Below, piece by piece: positions 9,356 through 17,201 of a stretch of 35,484 nucleotides of DNA (the first letter of the stretch is position 1; each line of letters begins with the position of its first letter). This DNA comes from Bacteroidaceae bacterium. Its GTDB lineage: Bacteria > Bacteroidota > Bacteroidia > Bacteroidales > Bacteroidaceae. Below the pieces are notes generated by a model that did no database searches, was not told the origin of the DNA, and saw only the letters and a program-made list of their open reading frames with translations. The stretch is from NCBI GenBank assembly GCA_017448825.1, contig JAFSKR010000007.1, positions 1 through 35,484 on the forward strand, in the 5' to 3' direction. The translations under genes were made by a program, and so were the position numbers.

Positions 9356-10318
9356 TTATTGGGGAATTGACGCTTGTTCCAATTCTCCGTGCCTACTCGC
9401 AGCCTTCCTGTAGAGATAGGCTACAATCGCGCCAGATAGATTGTGCCATACACTAAATATCGCTCCAGGAATGGGGGCCAATGGGTAAGCCGCAAAATGC
9501 AGTGTGGCAAGACTACTGGCCAATCCGGAGTTTTGCATACCGACCTCAATAGATATGGCTCGCTTTTTCGGCTCAGACAAACCTAACAATCGCCCTATCA
9601 GATATCCGAGGCCTAATCCGCAGATATTGTGAAGCATTACTACCAGCATGATAATCATTCCGCCAGCCATGAGTTTACTGGCATTGGAGGCGATGATGAT
9701 AGCCACAATGAGTGCAATGGCAATTGAAGAAAAAGCCGGAAGATAGTCTGTAGCCCTTTTTGTGAACTTGGGCCAAAACCATTTTACCAACAGACCAATG
9801 ACGATGGGCAGGATAACCACCCATAGAATGCTGAGGAACATATTTCCTACATCTACATTTACGTGCTTTTCCACTAAGCCCCAAGTCAGCAAAGGGGTAA
9901 GAAACGGAGCCAACATAGTAGAGACGCCCGTCATGCCCACAGAAAGTGCCAAGTCACCTTTTGCCAGAAAGGTTATCACGTTGGAGGCTGTGCCGCCTGG
10001 ACAACAGCCCACCAACACCAAGCCTAATGCTAATGCCTCATCAAGTGAGAAAGCTCGTGCAAGGCCCCATGCCAGTAAGGGCATGATGGTGAATTGTGCC
10101 AGACAACCGATGATGACATCCTTGGGGCGACTGAACACTATTTTGAAGTCTTGCAGATTGAGTGTTAGTCCCATGCCAAACATCACTACGCCTAACAGAT
10201 AGTTGATGACTGTTGGACGCACTATTGTCAATGCATCAGGGAAAGTCAATGCCAGCAATGCTGCTGTCAGCACTAACAAACCCATGTATTCTGATATATA
10301 ATGACAAAGCTTTTTCAT
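9356..10318 (-). CDS. Bile acid:sodium symporter (BASS) family transporter
   Basis: A 320-residue inner-membrane protein with about nine or ten hydrophobic helices. The family signature GCCPGGTASN (about 104-113) followed by FLAKGDLALSVGMT is present, as is the C-terminal EVGMQNSGLASSLA segment that lines the crossover region in this fold. BASS proteins move organic anions such as bile acids, pantoate or 2-oxo acids with Na+; the substrate is unknown here. The start is taken at the ATG at 10318 (MKKLCHYISEY) rather than the longer in-frame start at 10369, because hydrophobic helices begin just after it. It lies 70 nt downstream of the flavodoxin-like gene on the same strand. Confidence 0.9.
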   Translation of the reverse strand: MKKLCHYISEYMGLLVLTAALLALTFPDALTIVRPTVINYLLGVVMFGMGLTLNLQDFKIVFSRPKDVIIGCLAQFTIMPLLAWGLARAFSLDEALALGLVLVGCCPGGTASNVITFLAKGDLALSVGMTGVSTMLAPFLTPLLTWGLVEKHVNVDVGNMFLSILWVVILPIVIGLLVKWFWPKFTKRATDYLPAFSSIAIALIVAIIIASNASKLMAGGMIIMLVVMLHNICGLGLGYLIGRLLGLSEPKKRAISIEVGMQNSGLASSLATLHFAAYPLAPIPGAIFSVWHNLSGAIVAYLYRKAASRHGELEQASIPQ

Positions 10319-10388
10319 GTAATATATTCCATGTGGAAGGACATCACCCTTCAGACCATTTGTTGTCAATCAAAACTGTTGTTGGCAC

Positions 10389-11012
10389 TTATCGTATAAA
10401 GTGCATAGGTTCCCACGGTTCACGCTCAGGATAGTTGAGATTTCCGTCTGCGTGGATTTTCTTCAAAAGCCAGGCCATGTTGTTGGCCATCGTCCTCATC
10501 GTTTGCATGCCCTCTGCATCAAGAGCAGCCTGTCCTTCCTCACGGCCATAGACGATATTCCAGTATTGTGAAGTGACTACAGGCATATTCATCATCTGGA
10601 AAGGCATATTCATCGTTTGGAAGGCTGCAGTAGCCCCCCCACGACGACATACGCACACAGCAGCAGCGGGCTTGTTTTGTACCTTGGCACCTGCTGAGAA
10701 GAACAAACGCTGGATAAGTGAAAGAACAGAGCCATTGGGTTGACCGTAATAGACGGGTGAGCCAACGATGAGTGCATCAACATTATCCAGCTTTTCAGAA
10801 ATATGATTGCAAATATCATCGTCGAATATACAACGTTCCAGTTGTTTGGCCTTGCATTGTCCGCAAGCGATACAACCACGCACAGGCTTCACACCAATCT
10901 GTACAATTTCTGTCTCAATACCCTGTTGCTTCAGCGTCTTTGCAGCCTCGCTCAGTGCAAGAAATGTATTGCCCTTTTTACGAGGACTACCATTAATCAA
11001 TAGAACTTTCAT
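10389..11012 (-). CDS. Flavodoxin-like NAD(P)H-dependent FMN reductase family protein
   Basis: A 207-residue cytoplasmic flavoprotein. It opens with the flavodoxin-fold phosphate-binding loop MKVLLINGSPRKKGNT and continues with a Cys cluster GCIACGQCK (Cys47, Cys50, Cys53) and LIVGSPVYYGQPNG, typical of the iron-sulfur flavoprotein/NADPH-dependent FMN reductase superfamily. The three visible cysteines plus Cys61 could hold an iron-sulfur cluster or serve in redox chemistry. The electron acceptor is unknown. It lies 76 nt downstream of the nhaC-like gene and may belong to its transcript; no consensus promoter was seen directly upstream. Confidence 0.88.
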   Translation of the reverse strand: MKVLLINGSPRKKGNTFLALSEAAKTLKQQGIETEIVQIGVKPVRGCIACGQCKAKQLERCIFDDDICNHISEKLDNVDALIVGSPVYYGQPNGSVLSLIQRLFFSAGAKVQNKPAAAVCVCRRGGATAAFQTMNMPFQMMNMPVVTSQYWNIVYGREEGQAALDAEGMQTMRTMANNMAWLLKKIHADGNLNYPEREPWEPMHFIR

Positions 11013-11088
11013 ATCTGTATTTTTTATAGTTTGAGTTTTTCTAATACACTCATTTCTGAGTCAATGAATGAAACAAGCGTTCAATTCC

Positions 11089-12348
11089 TCACACGAACTT
11101 GCGTGGGTATCGGAACAAAATCGCCAGCAAAAGTGCCCCACCAATTAGCACGGGATAGAACAGAGTGGGGAGGATGGCAATGGGATTTACACCCGATAAG
11201 CTGGCAGCGATAAGTACCTGTGCACCATAGGGAAGTAGTCCCTGTGTGAAACAGGAAGCCGTGTCAAGAATCGATGCAGAACGGCGTGGGTCAATTCGAT
11301 AGCGTTTTGCAATGTCGTGAGCAATCGGACCTGTGGTGATGATAGCCACAGTGTTGTTGGCGGTGCAGACATTGACGAGGCAGGTGAGGGCAGCTATACT
11401 TAATTCGCCACCACGTTTGCCATTGATTTTTCGGGTTAATGCCTTGATGATGAGTTCAATCCCTCCATTATGACGGATGATTTCAAGCATACCTCCTGCA
11501 AGGATGGTGACAATGATGAGTTCAGCCATACCTATCATGCCTTCATTCATGGCAGCAAACCAACCGAACACATCATAGGTGTCATTGGTCATGCCGACCA
11601 CCCCCGTAAGGACTATACCAATAGCGAGAACGAGCAACACATTGACCCCACAGATGGCAAGGATGACCACTGAAATGTAAGGGAGAACCAACCAGAAGTT
11701 GACCGCACCAATGTCTGTTGGGGTGGTGATATTCTTGCCCAAAAAGAAATAGATGATGAGCATGAACAAAGCGACTGGCGCAACAATGCGGATGTTTACG
11801 CGGAATTTGTCTTTCATACTGCATCCTTGTGTCTGGGTGGCAACGATGGTCGTATCACTGATAAAAGAAAGATTGTCCCCAAAGTAGGTACCACCCACTA
11901 CCAGCCCCACCATTAAAGGAATACTTATATCTGCTTGTTGAGCAATGCCCACTGCCAATGGTATAAGGGCGGCGATGGTTCCACAACTGGTGCCGATGCT
12001 GAGTGAAATAAAGCATGAGGCAAGGAAGATGCCTGGTAAGATGGCTTGCTCGGGTAGGTACTTTAAAGCCAGATTTACGGTTGCATCCACGGCTCCCATC
12101 ATCTTGGCAGAAGCCGCAAATGCCCCCGCCAAGATGAAGATGGCAAGCATAAGCACCATCGTCGGATTTCCCGCTCCTTGAGCAAACACCTTAATGCGGT
12201 CACCCATCGCGCCACTCATCGTCAACAAGGCATATACAGAACTGACAAGGAATGCCACAGCAATAGGTACCTTGTAGAAGTCTTGCGCCACAATACTGGT
12301 GGCAAGGTAGAGAATGAGGAAAACGAAGAGGGGGCTGAGAGCTTTCAT
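11089..12348 (-). CDS. NhaC-family Na+/H+ (or organic acid) antiporter
   Basis: A 419-residue polytopic inner-membrane protein with around ten hydrophobic segments. GTSCGTIAALIPLAVG, GTYFGDNLSFISDTTIVAT and CTANNTVAIITTGPIA match the NhaC-type antiporter family. Members include Na+/H+ antiporters and the malate/lactate antiporter MleN of Bacillus subtilis, so a sugar-acid or organic-acid exchange is possible. The start codon lies 1 nt after the stop of uxaA, which implies tight co-expression and hints that the protein serves altronate or a related acid rather than general sodium homeostasis. That substrate link is inference. Confidence 0.88.
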   Translation of the reverse strand: MKALSPLFVFLILYLATSIVAQDFYKVPIAVAFLVSSVYALLTMSGAMGDRIKVFAQGAGNPTMVLMLAIFILAGAFAASAKMMGAVDATVNLALKYLPEQAILPGIFLASCFISLSIGTSCGTIAALIPLAVGIAQQADISIPLMVGLVVGGTYFGDNLSFISDTTIVATQTQGCSMKDKFRVNIRIVAPVALFMLIIYFFLGKNITTPTDIGAVNFWLVLPYISVVILAICGVNVLLVLAIGIVLTGVVGMTNDTYDVFGWFAAMNEGMIGMAELIIVTILAGGMLEIIRHNGGIELIIKALTRKINGKRGGELSIAALTCLVNVCTANNTVAIITTGPIAHDIAKRYRIDPRRSASILDTASCFTQGLLPYGAQVLIAASLSGVNPIAILPTLFYPVLIGGALLLAILFRYPRKFV

Positions 12349-12349
12349 G

Positions 12350-13897
12350 TTATAGGGTTACGCCGTTCTTAAAGATAGCAATTTCTTGATAGTTCTTCCT
12401 CTCATTCCAAGTAAGTTCTCCGCTGGCTATCTGTATGACTTTCTGTACAAAAGAACGGAACACCTCAATCATCAGTTCACCTTCTACAATAGTGCCGGCA
12501 TTGAAATCTATCCATGTGGGTTTATGAGCGAAAAGAGTGGAGTTTGTACTTACTTTCAAGGTAGGAACAAACGTGCCGAATGGTGTGCCTCGTCCAGTTG
12601 TGAAGAGTACGATGTGGCAGCCCGAAGCAGCAAGCGCAGTAGATGCCACAAGGTCATTACCTGGGGCAGAAAGGAGGTTGAGACCCTTCACAGAGAGGCG
12701 TTCGCCGTAGGGTAACACCCCCCTCACGGCACTTTTTCCGCACTTTTGTGTACAGCCAAGAGCCTTTTCTTCAAGGGTAGATATGCCACCAGCCTTATTG
12801 CCCGGCGAAGGGTTCTCACCCACAGGCTCGCCATGAGAGAGGAAGTATTGCTTGAAATCGTTGACGAGATGAACAGTTTTTTGGAAGAGTTCGGGTGTCT
12901 CACAACGGTTCATGAGAATAGTTTCGGCACCAAACATTTCGGGCACTTCGGTGAGTACGGTAGTGCCGCCTTGACTGACGATGAAGTCGCTGAACACGCC
13001 CAACAGGGGGTTAGCGGTGATGCCAGAGAAACCGTCGGAGCCGCCACATTTTAGTCCTACGCGAAGTTCAGAAAGCGGGATGGTCTCGCGTTTGTCTTTA
13101 GCAGCGATAGCATAAAGTTCACGCAATATCTTCATGCCTTCCTCCATTTCGTCACCCTCCACTTTTTGGCTAATCATGAAGCGGATGCGCTCTTTGTCGT
13201 AGTCACCCAGCAACTCTTCAAATTTGTCAGGCTGATTGTTTTCACATCCCAGTCCTACCACCAACACTGCACCAGCATTAGGGTGCAACACTAAATCACG
13301 CAGGATTTTGCGTGTGTTCTCGTGGTCATCCGACAGTTGGGAACAGCCATAATTGTGAGGAAAGGCAATAATGCGTAATCGTTCCACATCAGCTGGCAAT
13401 TTCTGGTTGAGTTCCGACTGAGGATTCAATAGTTCATGAGTAAGTAACCCTGCCAATTGATTGACAATGCCATTCACACAACCGACTGTTGGCACAATCC
13501 ATACCTCGTTGCGGATACCGACTTCTCCGTTTTTGCGGCGGTAGCCATGGAAGGTGAGTTGTTCTTTCGGAAACCATTCCGTATAGGCTGGATTGGTCAA
13601 TTCATTCTTGCTAACAGGATGATATTCGTAGTCAAGCAGACCCGAAAGGTTGGTCTTGATGTGATCATGGCAGATAAAGTCACCTTTCTTGTGGCTTTCT
13701 TTCAAGTGCCCGATAGGATAACCATATTTGATGACATCTTTCCCTTCGGCAAGGTCGGTGAGCAGAATCTTATGACCTGCTGGCACATCGTTGTTGAGCG
13801 TGATGGTCTTCCCTTCTATTTGGATGGTCTCGCCAGCCTTGAGAGGAATGATGGCAACGGCAACGTTGTCGGAAGGATTAATTTTAATTGTATTCAT
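12350..13897 (-). CDS. uxaA: Altronate dehydratase (UxaA, full-length)
   Basis: A 515-residue cytoplasmic enzyme converting D-altronate to 2-keto-3-deoxygluconate in galacturonate catabolism. The N-terminal SAF-type domain (about 1-95, VPAGHKILLTDLAEG, YGYPIGH) and the long C-terminal UxaA domain (FHGYRRKNGEVGIRNEVWIVP, RIIAFPHNYGCSQL, GLKCGGSDGFSGITANP) are fused in the normal order, and the length fits the family (about 495 in E. coli). The related galactarate dehydratase has the same architecture, so the exact sugar acid is not certain. The AraC-type regulator lies 55 nt upstream and nhaC 1 nt downstream. No uxaB or uxaC partner is in the window. Confidence 0.9.
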   Translation of the reverse strand: MNTIKINPSDNVAVAIIPLKAGETIQIEGKTITLNNDVPAGHKILLTDLAEGKDVIKYGYPIGHLKESHKKGDFICHDHIKTNLSGLLDYEYHPVSKNELTNPAYTEWFPKEQLTFHGYRRKNGEVGIRNEVWIVPTVGCVNGIVNQLAGLLTHELLNPQSELNQKLPADVERLRIIAFPHNYGCSQLSDDHENTRKILRDLVLHPNAGAVLVVGLGCENNQPDKFEELLGDYDKERIRFMISQKVEGDEMEEGMKILRELYAIAAKDKRETIPLSELRVGLKCGGSDGFSGITANPLLGVFSDFIVSQGGTTVLTEVPEMFGAETILMNRCETPELFQKTVHLVNDFKQYFLSHGEPVGENPSPGNKAGGISTLEEKALGCTQKCGKSAVRGVLPYGERLSVKGLNLLSAPGNDLVASTALAASGCHIVLFTTGRGTPFGTFVPTLKVSTNSTLFAHKPTWIDFNAGTIVEGELMIEVFRSFVQKVIQIASGELTWNERKNYQEIAIFKNGVTL

Positions 13898-13952
13898 AGA
13901 GTGATGGTATTTTCAAACAAGGTGAGAGTGTGAGATTTAATGGACTTTTATT

Positions 13953-14855
13953 TTAGAGTGCTTTGTATTCCTTGGGAGTGTAGCCCGTGTGTTGCTTGAA
14001 ATACTTGGCAAAAAAACTTTGGTTGGCAAAGTTGAGTTTGTTGCTTACATCCTTGATGACCACTCCCTTTTCTCTGAGCATGGTTTTGGCTTCGAGGATG
14101 ACATGTTGGTTAATCCAGTCAGTAGCATAAGTGCCACTCACCTCATGTACTACACTCGATAGATATTTGGGGGAAACAAACATTTTGTCAGCATAGAACG
14201 AGATACAACGGTTCTCCATATAATGCTCTTTCACCATTGCGATGAACTTCATGAAGAGTTCCTCCTTTCGATTAGCTGGTTTGATGTCGCTTTCCACCCC
14301 CTTTTCCTTCATGAATTTCTGAAAGACATTGCATTGCATGACTCTCAAATAGCTTCTTGCCACCTCTTCCTTGAAGCAATATTCCTTATCAAGCAGTTTA
14401 CGTTTCAGTTCATGATAGATGGTCAGATGTTCCTCCAGTTCCTCAGGAGTTGGTTTATGGATAGGATTCTCTTTCAATTTTCTTCCGAACTCAATGCCCA
14501 ACTTCACGTCACCGATGTAAGTGATAAAGTCTGGGGATATAGCCATGAACAAACATTTTGTACCTTCTTGGATATGTCCCATTTGAAAGAAACAGCCAGG
14601 AAACACCATCGCTGTGTCACCATCTGTAAGTGTATAGTGATGGAGGTCAATGTTCATGTCCATTTTCCCCTTTATACAGATAAAACTGACAGCCATTGTC
14701 ACTTGCACAGGGAAGTCTGGATGATTATGCCCCTCGTTCGAGAACTTCTCACCGTCCAGATTGTCCGCCAGTACCAGTTTCCCTGGAATTTGGGCAAACC
14801 GTTCGTCGGTCGGGAAGTGGGAGAGGTCCACTTTGATAATTTTAGGTATGCTCAT
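13953..14855 (-). CDS. AraC family transcriptional regulator
   Basis: A 300-residue regulator with a cupin-like N-terminal sensing half (about 1-180) and a C-terminal AraC double helix-turn-helix (about 200-300: ISFYADKMFVSPKYLSSVV, then KDVSNKLNFANQSFFAKYF and the family ending TGYTPKEYKAL). The ATG at 14855 is chosen: a longer version would start at a TTG (14885) that lies inside the -7 box at 14883-14890. It is directly upstream of uxaA on the same strand, so it probably controls the uxaA-nhaC unit, with altronate or a related sugar acid as a candidate ligand (inference). Confidence 0.9.
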   Translation of the reverse strand: MSIPKIIKVDLSHFPTDERFAQIPGKLVLADNLDGEKFSNEGHNHPDFPVQVTMAVSFICIKGKMDMNIDLHHYTLTDGDTAMVFPGCFFQMGHIQEGTKCLFMAISPDFITYIGDVKLGIEFGRKLKENPIHKPTPEELEEHLTIYHELKRKLLDKEYCFKEEVARSYLRVMQCNVFQKFMKEKGVESDIKPANRKEELFMKFIAMVKEHYMENRCISFYADKMFVSPKYLSSVVHEVSGTYATDWINQHVILEAKTMLREKGVVIKDVSNKLNFANQSFFAKYFKQHTGYTPKEYKAL

Positions 14856-14882
14856 GGGTGAGTAAATTGTTCTTTCGTTCGC

Positions 14883-14890
14883 CAAAGGTA
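14883..14890 (-). promoter_or_regulatory. -7 promoter element upstream of the AraC gene
   Basis: TACCTTTG on the minus strand matches TAnnTTTG. The upstream -33 position is T-rich but has no clean TTTG. It is followed by a short leader of roughly 20 nt to the ATG at 14855. Confidence 0.5.
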
Positions 14891-14903
14891 CGTAAAAAAT
14901 ATC

Positions 14904-14934
14904 AAAAAAAAGGAGAAACTATTAAATTTCTCCT
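14904..14934 (-). terminator. Rho-independent terminator of the 14982-15473 gene
   Basis: On the minus strand AGGAGAAA and TTTCTCCT (14927-14934 and 14911-14918) form an 8-bp stem with an 8-nt loop, followed by a run of eight T. It separates the upstream exported-protein gene from the AraC promoter. Confidence 0.8.
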
Positions 14935-14981
14935 ATCTGTACATATATTTTTTTTATTTTGTCTGCTATTCGTCCCTTTGT

Positions 14982-15473
14982 TTACTTCAAAGCAGCCTTG
15001 GCAAGAGTCGTTGCTTGGTCGTATGCTTTCTCCCAGTCGGTGTCAAGACAGAAAGGAGTTTGCGTGGCCTTGTCGTTGACATAACAATTTACTTTATCCT
15101 TGTCGGTGTCCTTAAACATCGGGTTAAATTTGCTGGCATCTGTATAGATTTTGAGAATTTCGGTGCGCTTGGCTGGAGACATGGAACGTGCCTTCTCCAG
15201 ATTTGCCAAAAAGTCTGTCACAAAGGACGTAAGGTTGACCGCTTGGCTGTCATAGAAATACGTGTCTTTCTGAAGGCCGCGCTTCTTGACCATCATGGTC
15301 ATATAATTAAGGGCAGTGACCTTGAATTGGTTAATTTGAATTTCTTCATCAGAAGAGGCTGGGTTGTTGACAACGGCGGTTGCCTTGTCATAGACAGTTT
15401 TGTAGAGGCTTTGGGCCTGAATGCCAGTCACTGATGCTGTCAGCACAAGCAGGGTAAAAATCAATTTTTTCAT
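14982..15473 (-). CDS. Exported protein of unknown function (163 aa)
   Basis: I do not recognise a named family. A clear signal peptide (MKKLIFTLLVLTASVTGIQA, cut before QSLYK) leaves a mature chain of about 143 residues, predicted mostly helical and charged, with QINQFKVTALNYMTMMVKK and SPAKRTEILKIYTDAS segments and two Cys (VNCYV, FCLDTDW) that could form a disulfide after export. It is likely periplasmic. It stands alone, with its own -7 box (15519-15526) and terminator (14904-14934), and lies downstream of the DUF4886 gene. Confidence 0.85.
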   Translation of the reverse strand: MKKLIFTLLVLTASVTGIQAQSLYKTVYDKATAVVNNPASSDEEIQINQFKVTALNYMTMMVKKRGLQKDTYFYDSQAVNLTSFVTDFLANLEKARSMSPAKRTEILKIYTDASKFNPMFKDTDKDKVNCYVNDKATQTPFCLDTDWEKAYDQATTLAKAALK

Positions 15474-15518
15474 TGTGTTCTGTTTTCTTTTCTATGATAC
15501 CTTATCAAATAGATGTTG

Positions 15519-15526
15519 CAAAGTTA
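15519..15526 (-). promoter_or_regulatory. -7 promoter element for the 14982-15473 gene
   Basis: TAACTTTG on the minus strand matches TAnnTTTG; it lies 46 bp upstream of the ATG. No good TTTG was found at the -33 position. Confidence 0.45.
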
Positions 15527-15592
15527 CACTTTCTCTCTAAATAAGTGAGCGTTCTGCGAATAAAATCCCTGTTTATTAATGATGTTTAACAC

Positions 15593-16726
15593 TTATTGCC
15601 CTGCAAACTCACTGATTTCGTAGTTGTTGGCAACAGCCAGACGGGCGCAATTCTGCAAGAGCGTTCGATTGGCATTGGTTACAGCTCCGATGTCTGTGCT
15701 TTGACCGTAGTTACTCATGTCGTCACGCAGGTTGCGTGTGAGGCAAGGAGCGATAATACTTTCAAAAAAGGTGCAAGCAAGCAAATAGCGTCCAGCATAA
15801 AGATTGATGTGCAATCCGTCCCGCGTCAGCTCGTTGTCCACATTGAGACTTTCCACGTTGCGTGCGTTCTGTAGTGCCGTACCACAAGGGATGACAATAT
15901 CGATACCGGTAGTTGATTTCATTTTCTTGACACTCATGCATATACTTTTCCACATATCAATTTGTGTCTTGTATTTGCCCAGACTTTTATTATTGGACGC
16001 GTATGCCCACGTTTCGTTGAAGGCAAAGGTGGTACGTGACGAGAGTTTGACAATGTTATATGCCTGAATGAGTTTGGCAAGATAAGGCTCGTAACTGCTA
16101 AAGTCACCAGAGTCAAGCGAATACTGCTGAAAGATAACCACATCGTAGGAGAAGCGTTTCATCACATCGTTGATGCTGGTCGCCTTTTCGAGTTGTTGCT
16201 CGCCTTGGATATTGTATCGGTAAAGCTCATACACCGCTTCACCACTCTTGTAGTATTCATAGTGCTGTTTCATGGAGCAACCGCCTTTGTAGAGCACATA
16301 GACGTTCACATTACGGATGCCGAGTGAGTTGAATATCAAAGGTAAGGCAGCACTTGTGTCAATAGAGAAAGAATTGCCGATGAAAAGGATGTCGAGTTTA
16401 GCGGGCATATAGGGCAACGGAGGATTGCAGAGATAGCCACATGAGGTCTGTACCGCTGCTGCCGTTTTTGCCACCGCTGCATTAGCCGCCGCCTTTGCTT
16501 GATTCGTGATGGTGCCAGAAGTGGGCTTGCTCGGTGTCGTTTTGGGGGTCTTGCTGGTCTTATTATTGGTCGTTTTCGTTGTGGCTGTCTTTGTGGCAGT
16601 CGTGGTTTTTGCTGCCGTTGTTTTCGTCACTGCCACAATCTTGCCCGTTGCTGTTGTCTTGCTTGTTTGAGCCATCCCCTGTATGTAGAGAGCTGTCAAT
16701 ACCCATATCCAAAGAAATCGTTTCAT
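15593..16726 (-). CDS. DUF4886 / SGNH-hydrolase-like exported protein
   Basis: A 377-residue exported protein. After a signal peptide (MKRFLWIWVLTALYIQGMAQ) comes a Lys/Thr-rich low-complexity linker of about 60 residues, then a second Ala-rich stretch, then a globular domain from about residue 105. That domain has SGNH-type blocks: FIGNSFSID with the nucleophile Ser, VIFQQYSLDSG, and the terminal catalytic pair in TRDGLHINLYAGRYL (Asp and His). This pattern fits DUF4886, a Bacteroidota family related to GDSL/SGNH esterases. The substrate is unknown; carbohydrate or peptidoglycan deacetylation is typical of relatives. A -7 box lies at 16753-16760. Confidence 0.85.
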   Translation of the reverse strand: MKRFLWIWVLTALYIQGMAQTSKTTATGKIVAVTKTTAAKTTTATKTATTKTTNNKTSKTPKTTPSKPTSGTITNQAKAAANAAVAKTAAAVQTSCGYLCNPPLPYMPAKLDILFIGNSFSIDTSAALPLIFNSLGIRNVNVYVLYKGGCSMKQHYEYYKSGEAVYELYRYNIQGEQQLEKATSINDVMKRFSYDVVIFQQYSLDSGDFSSYEPYLAKLIQAYNIVKLSSRTTFAFNETWAYASNNKSLGKYKTQIDMWKSICMSVKKMKSTTGIDIVIPCGTALQNARNVESLNVDNELTRDGLHINLYAGRYLLACTFFESIIAPCLTRNLRDDMSNYGQSTDIGAVTNANRTLLQNCARLAVANNYEISEFAGQ

Positions 16727-16752
16727 GTCTTTCTATTTTGTTTTTGTGGGTG

Positions 16753-16760
16753 CAAAGTTA
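16753..16760 (-). promoter_or_regulatory. -7 promoter element for the DUF4886 gene
   Basis: TAACTTTG on the minus strand matches TAnnTTTG, 27 bp upstream of the ATG at 16726. Confidence 0.5.
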
Positions 16761-16864
16761 CGACAAAAATTCGATTTAGCGAAGAGAGTACAAAACGTTT
16801 TGTATTCTTGAACGAAAGAAATTTATCTAACATTCCGAATAAGTAGCGAAAACACAAAAACAAC

Positions 16865-17077
16865 TCATGGAGTCTTGAGCAGGATGGTGAGGTTGGGGAA
16901 CGCATGACGCATGGCATAGAGGAATGGGGCAGGGTGGAGTGCTTCGGTTCGGAGCAAGAGTTCTGGGGGTGTAAGGCGTTCCAAACGGAGCAGATTACCC
17001 CGATAATGAGGCGAACCGACCATCAAATGTATCAGCACTTGGAATGGCACAAACAAAGGATTTTGAAGAAAACTCAT
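16865..17077 (-). CDS. Possible small orphan gene or gene remnant (70 aa)
   Basis: This lies in the only long non-coding gap (16727-17195) between the DUF4886 gene and trpA. A minus-strand frame starts at an ATG at 17077, on the trp terminator hairpin, and runs 70 codons to a stop at 16865. It is Leu/Pro-rich (NLLRLERLTPPELLLRTEAL, then HPAPFLYAMRHAFPNLTILL). The third codon positions look C-enriched, which is why I do not dismiss it, and the stretch is clearly more G/C-rich than the AT-rich DNA beside it. I recognise no family. The frame stays open upstream through the terminator to 17152, which argues for chance or for a decayed C-terminal fragment of a lost gene. No promoter or ribosome site is evident. 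Confidence 0.22.
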   Translation of the reverse strand: MSFLQNPLFVPFQVLIHLMVGSPHYRGNLLRLERLTPPELLLRTEALHPAPFLYAMRHAFPNLTILLKTP

Positions 17078-17125
17078 CAAAAAGCACACCTGGCGGACTT
17101 TGTCAGGTGTGCTTTTATGATGAGA
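17072..17125. terminator. Terminator of the trp operon
   Basis: AAAAGCACACCTG (17080-17092) pairs with CAGGTGTGCTTTT (17104-17116), a 13-bp perfect stem with an 11-nt loop; with one bulged base the pairing continues outward to 17072 and 17125. On the minus strand the stem is followed by T-rich sequence, about 70 nt after the trpA stop. Confidence 0.85.
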
Positions 17126-17140
17126 GGTAAGAAGAAGATT

Positions 17141-17201
17141 CTTCACTTTCACCTTTCATGCAGTAGCAGATTTTTCACTTTTCATTTTTACTTTTTCACT
17201 T
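17141..17201. repeat. Low-complexity TTTTTCACTT-type repeat at the end of trpA
   Basis: Degenerate copies of CTTCACTTTC and TTTTTCACTT occur three to four times here and run into the last codons of trpA. Closely similar words (CTTCACTTTCA, CTTTTTCACTT) occur at 6899-6921 in the rlmD promoter region, suggesting a dispersed simple-sequence family. Confidence 0.45.

Noticed and set aside
13953-14885. Longer AraC reading frame starting at 14885
   Set aside because: The start is a TTG located within the -7 promoter element (14883-14890); the ATG at 14855 fits better.
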